From assembly GCA_017553815.1 (NCBI GenBank), contig JAFZJT010000288.1:1-18342 (forward strand): a stretch of DNA of 18,342 nucleotides. Direction: 5' to 3'. The notes under the pieces were generated by a model. It made no database searches. It saw nothing but the letters and a program-made list of their open reading frames with translations, and was not told the DNA's origin. Shown here piece by piece: positions 15,162 through 18,342 of this stretch. Source of the stretch: Clostridia bacterium. Its GTDB lineage: Bacteria > Bacillota_A > Clostridia > Christensenellales > CAG-138. Numbering within the stretch: the first letter of the stretch is position 1; every line of letters begins with the position of its first letter. The position numbers and the translations under genes were made by a program.

Positions 15162-15817
15162 TGTATAACGAGGAAAACTTCCTTCCCCTCTCAGGCCTGC
15201 AGCATTTTCTGTTCTGCCGCCGCCAATGGGCGCTGATCCACATTGAGCAGCAGTGGGCGGAAAACATCAAAACAGCCGAGGGCAGGGTTATGCACGAGCG
15301 GGCGCACAGCGACGAGACCGAGAAGCGCGGAAACAAGCTCACGGTTCGCGCTTTGCGCATCCGCTCTGCGGAGCTTGGGCTGAGCGGGCAGTGCGATGTG
15401 GTTGAATTTCTCTCCGCCAAGGATGGAACTCCGCTTCCCGGCCGCGATGGGCTGTTCATCCCCTACCCCATCGAGTACAAGCGCGGCTCTGCTAAATCGC
15501 ATAATGCGGATCGAGTTCAGCTCTGTGCTCAAGCGATGTGTCTTGAGGAGATGCTTGCTTGCAATGTGCCCGAAGGTGCGCTGTTCTATGGAGAAACGCG
15601 AAGGCGCGAGGTCGTGTGCTTTACGGATGAACTGCGAAATACCGTAACCCAGGCCGCTTCCGAGATGCACGCACTATATGCGCGTGGCTATACGCCGAAG
15701 GTGAAGACCGGAGCCTTCTGCAAAAGCTGCTCGCTTTCGGAAATATGCCTGCCCAAGCTTATGCGCACCCGCTCCGCCAAGGAGTATCTGGAGGATGCAT
15801 TATGCGAAGATTGCTGA
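15161..15817 (+). CDS. cas4: Cas4, PAM-selecting adaptation nuclease
   Basis: Cas4 works with Cas1-Cas2 to trim prespacers and ensure that they carry a correct PAM and orientation. The 218-residue protein has the iron-sulfur cysteines at Cys19 (FLFCRRQW) and Cys187, Cys190 and Cys196 (CKSCSLSEIC). The RecB-like nuclease residues are Asp79 (GQCDVVEF), Glu105 and Lys107 (YPIEYKRG), followed by RVQLCAQAMCLEE (118-130). All are intact. The ATG at 15161 (preceded by GGAAGAG) is preferred to a TTG one codon earlier. It overlaps cas1 by 16 nt. Confidence 0.95.
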   Translation: MYNEENFLPLSGLQHFLFCRRQWALIHIEQQWAENIKTAEGRVMHERAHSDETEKRGNKLTVRALRIRSAELGLSGQCDVVEFLSAKDGTPLPGRDGLFIPYPIEYKRGSAKSHNADRVQLCAQAMCLEEMLACNVPEGALFYGETRRREVVCFTDELRNTVTQAASEMHALYARGYTPKVKTGAFCKSCSLSEICLPKLMRTRSAKEYLEDALCEDC

Positions 15818-16833
15818 ACACACTCTATATCACGTCTGAAGATGTGTACCTAGTTCTTGATGGCGAGAATGCTGTCGTTAAGCGGAAGGATGAGGAGGTC
15901 GCGCGCTTCCCTCTACACACGCTTGAGAGCATTATCAGCTTTTCATACATGGGTGCGAGCCCCGCCTTTATGGGCGTATGCGCCGATAGAGGTATCGGAT
16001 TAAGCTTCCTAACGCCGAGGGGACGATTCCTTGCGCGAACGGTTGGGGAGACGCATGGCAACGTTCTGCTGCGCCGCAGGCAGTATCGGGCGGCCGACGA
16101 TGAAGCGGAATGCGTTCGCTTCGCTTCATCCATGCTGATCGGAAAGGTTTACAATTGCAGGCGGAACATCGAGCGCTGCATCCGCGATCACGGTATGCGT
16201 GTTGATACGGAAAGGCTCGGATCCGCCTCAGCTTCGCTCAAGCAATCGCTTTTTGAATTGAGAAATGCCGGTTCGCTCGAAACTCTGCGAGGAATCGAGG
16301 GCGATGCCGCAAGAACGTATTTCGGTGTGTTCGACGAGCTTATTCTGCGCGATAAGGAGAGCTTCCGCATGGTCTCGCGCTCAAAAAGGCCCCCTATGGA
16401 CAGGATTAACGCACTGCTCTCGTTCGTGTATATGCTGCTTGCATCGAGCTGCGCTCATGCACTTGAAAGCGTTGGGCTTGACAGCTATGTGGGCTTCCTT
16501 CACAGGGATAGGCCCGGAAGAACGTCGCTTGCGCTCGACCTTATGGAAGAACTGCGGCCGTATCTTGCTGAGCGGTTCGTTCTAACTCTGATCAACAATC
16601 GAACGATCGACGCAAACAGTTTTACGATTCATGAAAGCGGCGCTGTATCGATAAACGACGCGGCACGAAAGAGCTTGCTTTCGGCATGGCAGGAACGCAA
16701 ACGCGATGAGATCAGCCATCCTTTTCTCGGAGAAAAGCTTCCTCTAGGGCTGCTTCCCTTTGTGCAGGCGCAGCTGCTTGCGCGCTGTCTTCGCGGAGAT
16801 CTTGACCAGTACCCGCCATTCCTATTGAGATGA
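15802..16833 (+). CDS. cas1: Cas1 integrase, type I-C
   Basis: Cas1 joins new spacers to the leader-proximal repeat. The 343-residue protein begins MRRLLNTLYITSEDVYLVLD as I-C Cas1 proteins do. The metal-binding residues appear as Glu166 (GIEGDAA), His234 (FLHRDRPGR) and the acidic pair Glu249-Glu250 (LDLMEE, 245-250). The ATG at 15802 is set by GGAGG (15790-15794) inside the cas4 tail. It ends one base before cas2. Intact catalytic residues and normal length indicate an active adaptation module. Confidence 0.97.
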   Translation: MRRLLNTLYITSEDVYLVLDGENAVVKRKDEEVARFPLHTLESIISFSYMGASPAFMGVCADRGIGLSFLTPRGRFLARTVGETHGNVLLRRRQYRAADDEAECVRFASSMLIGKVYNCRRNIERCIRDHGMRVDTERLGSASASLKQSLFELRNAGSLETLRGIEGDAARTYFGVFDELILRDKESFRMVSRSKRPPMDRINALLSFVYMLLASSCAHALESVGLDSYVGFLHRDRPGRTSLALDLMEELRPYLAERFVLTLINNRTIDANSFTIHESGAVSINDAARKSLLSAWQERKRDEISHPFLGEKLPLGLLPFVQAQLLARCLRGDLDQYPPFLLR

Positions 16834-16834
16834 C

Positions 16835-17125
16835 ATGCTGGTTTTGATAGCATATGATGTGAATACCGAAACCGCAGCGGGACGCAGCCGTTTGAGAAAG
16901 GTGGCAAAGCTGTGCGTGGATCATGGGCAGCGCGTTCAAAACAGCGTTTTTGAATGCATGTTGGATCCCGCGCAGCTGAAGCTGCTTCAGCACAAACTGC
17001 TCAATACCATAGACCCGGAGCATGATAGCTTGAGATTTTATAATCTCGGAAACAACTATAACACACGCATCGAGCAATTCGGATGCGGCAAGAGCTACGA
17101 TCCACAGGATACTCTGATGGTGTAG
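16835..17125 (+). CDS. cas2: Cas2, adaptation complex subunit
   Basis: Cas2 dimers bridge two Cas1 dimers and set the spacer length. The 96-residue product starts MLVLIAYDVNTET, with the conserved Asp8 after the first strand, then GQRVQNSVFEC (31-41), and ends shortly after YDPQDTLMV. Its length is standard. The start lies one base after the cas1 stop, and it is the last cas gene before the leader. Confidence 0.97.
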   Translation: MLVLIAYDVNTETAAGRSRLRKVAKLCVDHGQRVQNSVFECMLDPAQLKLLQHKLLNTIDPEHDSLRFYNLGNNYNTRIEQFGCGKSYDPQDTLMV

Positions 17126-17277
17126 CTCCTGCGCGAACCGTAAGTAAACGGTAAAACCACGGCGTGTTCGCGCGAAAAACAGGTTTTTTGCCCTGTTCTT
17201 GGTCGGTTTGATTCGGCAGAGAACCATATTGACACAGTATTATGTGTCATGCTGAATGTTTAATGCAACATTTAGCT
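17126..17277 (+). promoter_or_regulatory. CRISPR leader
   Basis: The 152 bp between cas2 and the first repeat have no ORF. Hairpins can be drawn from GCGCGAAC/GTTCGCGC (17131-17138 and 17166-17173), enclosing ACCGT/ACGGT, and from AACAGG/CCTGTT (17178-17183 and 17192-17197). A TTGACA lies at 17229-17234, but no clear -10 box at the right distance is seen. The repeat-proximal end is AT-rich, as usual for leaders that carry the array promoter and the integration signals. Confidence 0.8.
17230..17249. promoter_or_regulatory. Inverted repeat in the leader
   Basis: TGACACA (17230-17236) and TGTGTCA (17243-17249) are exact inverted arms around GTATTA. The left arm overlaps the TTGACA box, 28 bp before the first repeat. 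It could be an operator or a site for a host factor assisting integration. Confidence 0.55.
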
Positions 17278-18342
17278 GTCGCCCCCCTCGCGGGGGCGTG
17301 GATTGAAATTGGTCGGTAAATCAAAATCCGGCAACCCTCTAATGTCGCCCCCCTCGCGGGGGCGTGGATTGAAATTTTTTGAGCGGGTCGATCCCGCAAC
17401 GCTGATCGAGTCGCCCCCCTCGCGGGGGCGTGGATTGAAATTGCCGTTCGTATTTTTTGCGGAATTACTATATCGTCGCCCCCCTCGCGGGGGCGTGGAT
17501 TGAAATCTCGTTGATCCATATGTTAAAATCGGAGATCAGGTCGCCCCCCTCGCGGGGGCGTGGATTGAAATCTTTCGTCAAATAAAATATGTATTAAATT
17601 GATGGTCGCCCCCCTCGCGGGGGCGTGGATTGAAATGGGCAATATGTACGGCATATACTGTCGACTATCGTCGCCCCCCTCGCGGGGGCGTGGATTGAAA
17701 TACATGGACAAAGCGGAATATTTCGGACGTCGCGTGTCGCCCCCCTCGCGGGGGCGTGGATTGAAATGGTGGGAGTGATCTCGATGCTGTCAACAGTACC
17801 CTGTCGCCCCCCTCGCGGGGGCGTGGATTGAAATATGATAACCTTATTACTATGCGTAATAACTATAACGTCGCCCCCCTCGCGGGGGCGTGGATTGAAA
17901 TCGGATGATCACCGCTGCAAGGCTGTAAATCGCAAGGTCGCCCCCCTCGCGGGGGCGTGGATTGAAATTTAATTTGCATTTCCCCAAGATCAACCAGGCT
18001 GGTCGCCCCCCTCGCGGGGGCGTGGATTGAAATTGTTAACATCAATACCAACGCTAACGGCTGTTATCGTCGCCCCCCTCGCGGGGGCGTGGATTGAAAT
18101 CAAATTGTAAGTGGTAATATGCGGTTTGTCATGCGTCGCCCCCCTCGCGGGGGCGTGGATTGAAATGATATCGCCTTTTGCAAATGCGGTTGTATTTGGC
18201 GTCGCCCCCCTCGCGGGGGCGTGGATTGAAATAGCGGCCATGGTTTAGAGGATTTTAGCAGAATCGTAGTCGCCCCCCTCGCGGGGGCGTGGATTGAAAT
18301 TGTATAATCAACGTCATAAAACGGGTTAAATGCCAGTCGCCC
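17278..18342 (+). CRISPR. Type I-C CRISPR array, 16 complete repeats plus a partial one, continuing beyond the window
   Basis: The 32-bp repeat starts GTCGCCCCCC, continues TCGCGGGGGCG and ends TGGATTGAAAT; CGCCCCC and GGGGGCG form the stem, leaving an 11-nt 3' segment that would become the crRNA 5' handle. Repeats begin at 17278, 17344, 17410, 17475, 17540, 17605, 17670, 17736, 17803, 17870, 17937, 18002, 18069, 18135, 18201 and 18269, with a truncated copy at 18336. By eye all are identical. The 16 spacers are 33-36 bp and all different. Orientation is the same as the cas genes, with the leader on the left, so these are the newest spacers. The total array length is unknown because the window ends inside it. 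Confidence 0.99.

Noticed and set aside
17247..18241. ORFs on both strands inside the CRISPR array giving repeated peptides such as ISIHAPARGAT and FNPRPREGGD
   Set aside because: They are translations of the CRISPR repeat in different frames, a well-known source of spurious proteins, and have no initiation signals.

Overview
The window looks like accessory DNA from a Firmicutes genome, probably an anaerobic gut or rumen Clostridia. The reasons are a C-terminal zinc-ribbon fragment of a large serine recombinase, many near-consensus TTGACA/TATAAT promoters with strong AGGAGG-type ribosome binding sites, and a compact type I-C CRISPR-Cas locus. All confident genes are on the + strand. The region from about 650 to 7200 is visibly more AT-rich than the recombinase, kinase and cas genes, which suggests a mosaic of separately acquired pieces. 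No taxonomic marker is present, so the host assignment is an inference.

Region 1 (1-639) is the 3' end of a large serine recombinase, cut by the window edge. Region 2 (about 650-6645) is a four-gene cassette. It encodes a membrane-anchored KAP/YobI-like P-loop NTPase (728-3535), a 70-residue acidic protein (3903-4115), an unrecognised 271-residue protein (4244-5059) and a 500-residue protein with an HEVSH zinc-metallopeptidase signature (5077-6579). Between the NTPase and the small gene lie two perfect-consensus promoters. The first appears to drive a transcript of only about 75 nt that ends in a hairpin plus T-run. The cassette ends 3 nt before a strong terminator hairpin. This NTPase + metallopeptidase combination next to a recombinase, and on the same side as a kinase gene and a CRISPR locus, is the best candidate here for an undescribed conflict or defence system.

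Region 3 (6580-7779) is about 1.2 kb with almost no coding capacity but much structure. It holds two tandem copies of a 233-251 bp repeat, each starting with the same terminator hairpin, a 44-bp near-perfect palindrome, two or three more intrinsic terminators and a 35-codon ORF. It reads like a junction between mobile elements. Region 4 (7719-9380) is a single transcription unit encoding an orphan HipA-fold kinase with an N-terminal extension resembling those of phage or recombinase-associated proteins.

Region 5 (9588-18342) is a complete type I-C CRISPR-Cas locus: cas3, cas5c, cas8c, cas7c, cas4, cas1, cas2, a 152-bp leader, then an array of 16 complete identical 32-bp repeats running off the window end. 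One perfect-consensus promoter precedes cas3, and the genes overlap or abut, so it is probably one operon. A very strong internal ribosome binding site in cas8c, followed by an in-frame GTG, marks the separately translated small subunit Cas11c. Cas5c would process crRNA; Cas5c, Cas7c, Cas8c and Cas11c form Cascade; Cas3 degrades the target; Cas4, Cas1 and Cas2 add spacers at the leader end. Every catalytic motif I could check is intact and the repeats are uniform, so the locus looks functional.
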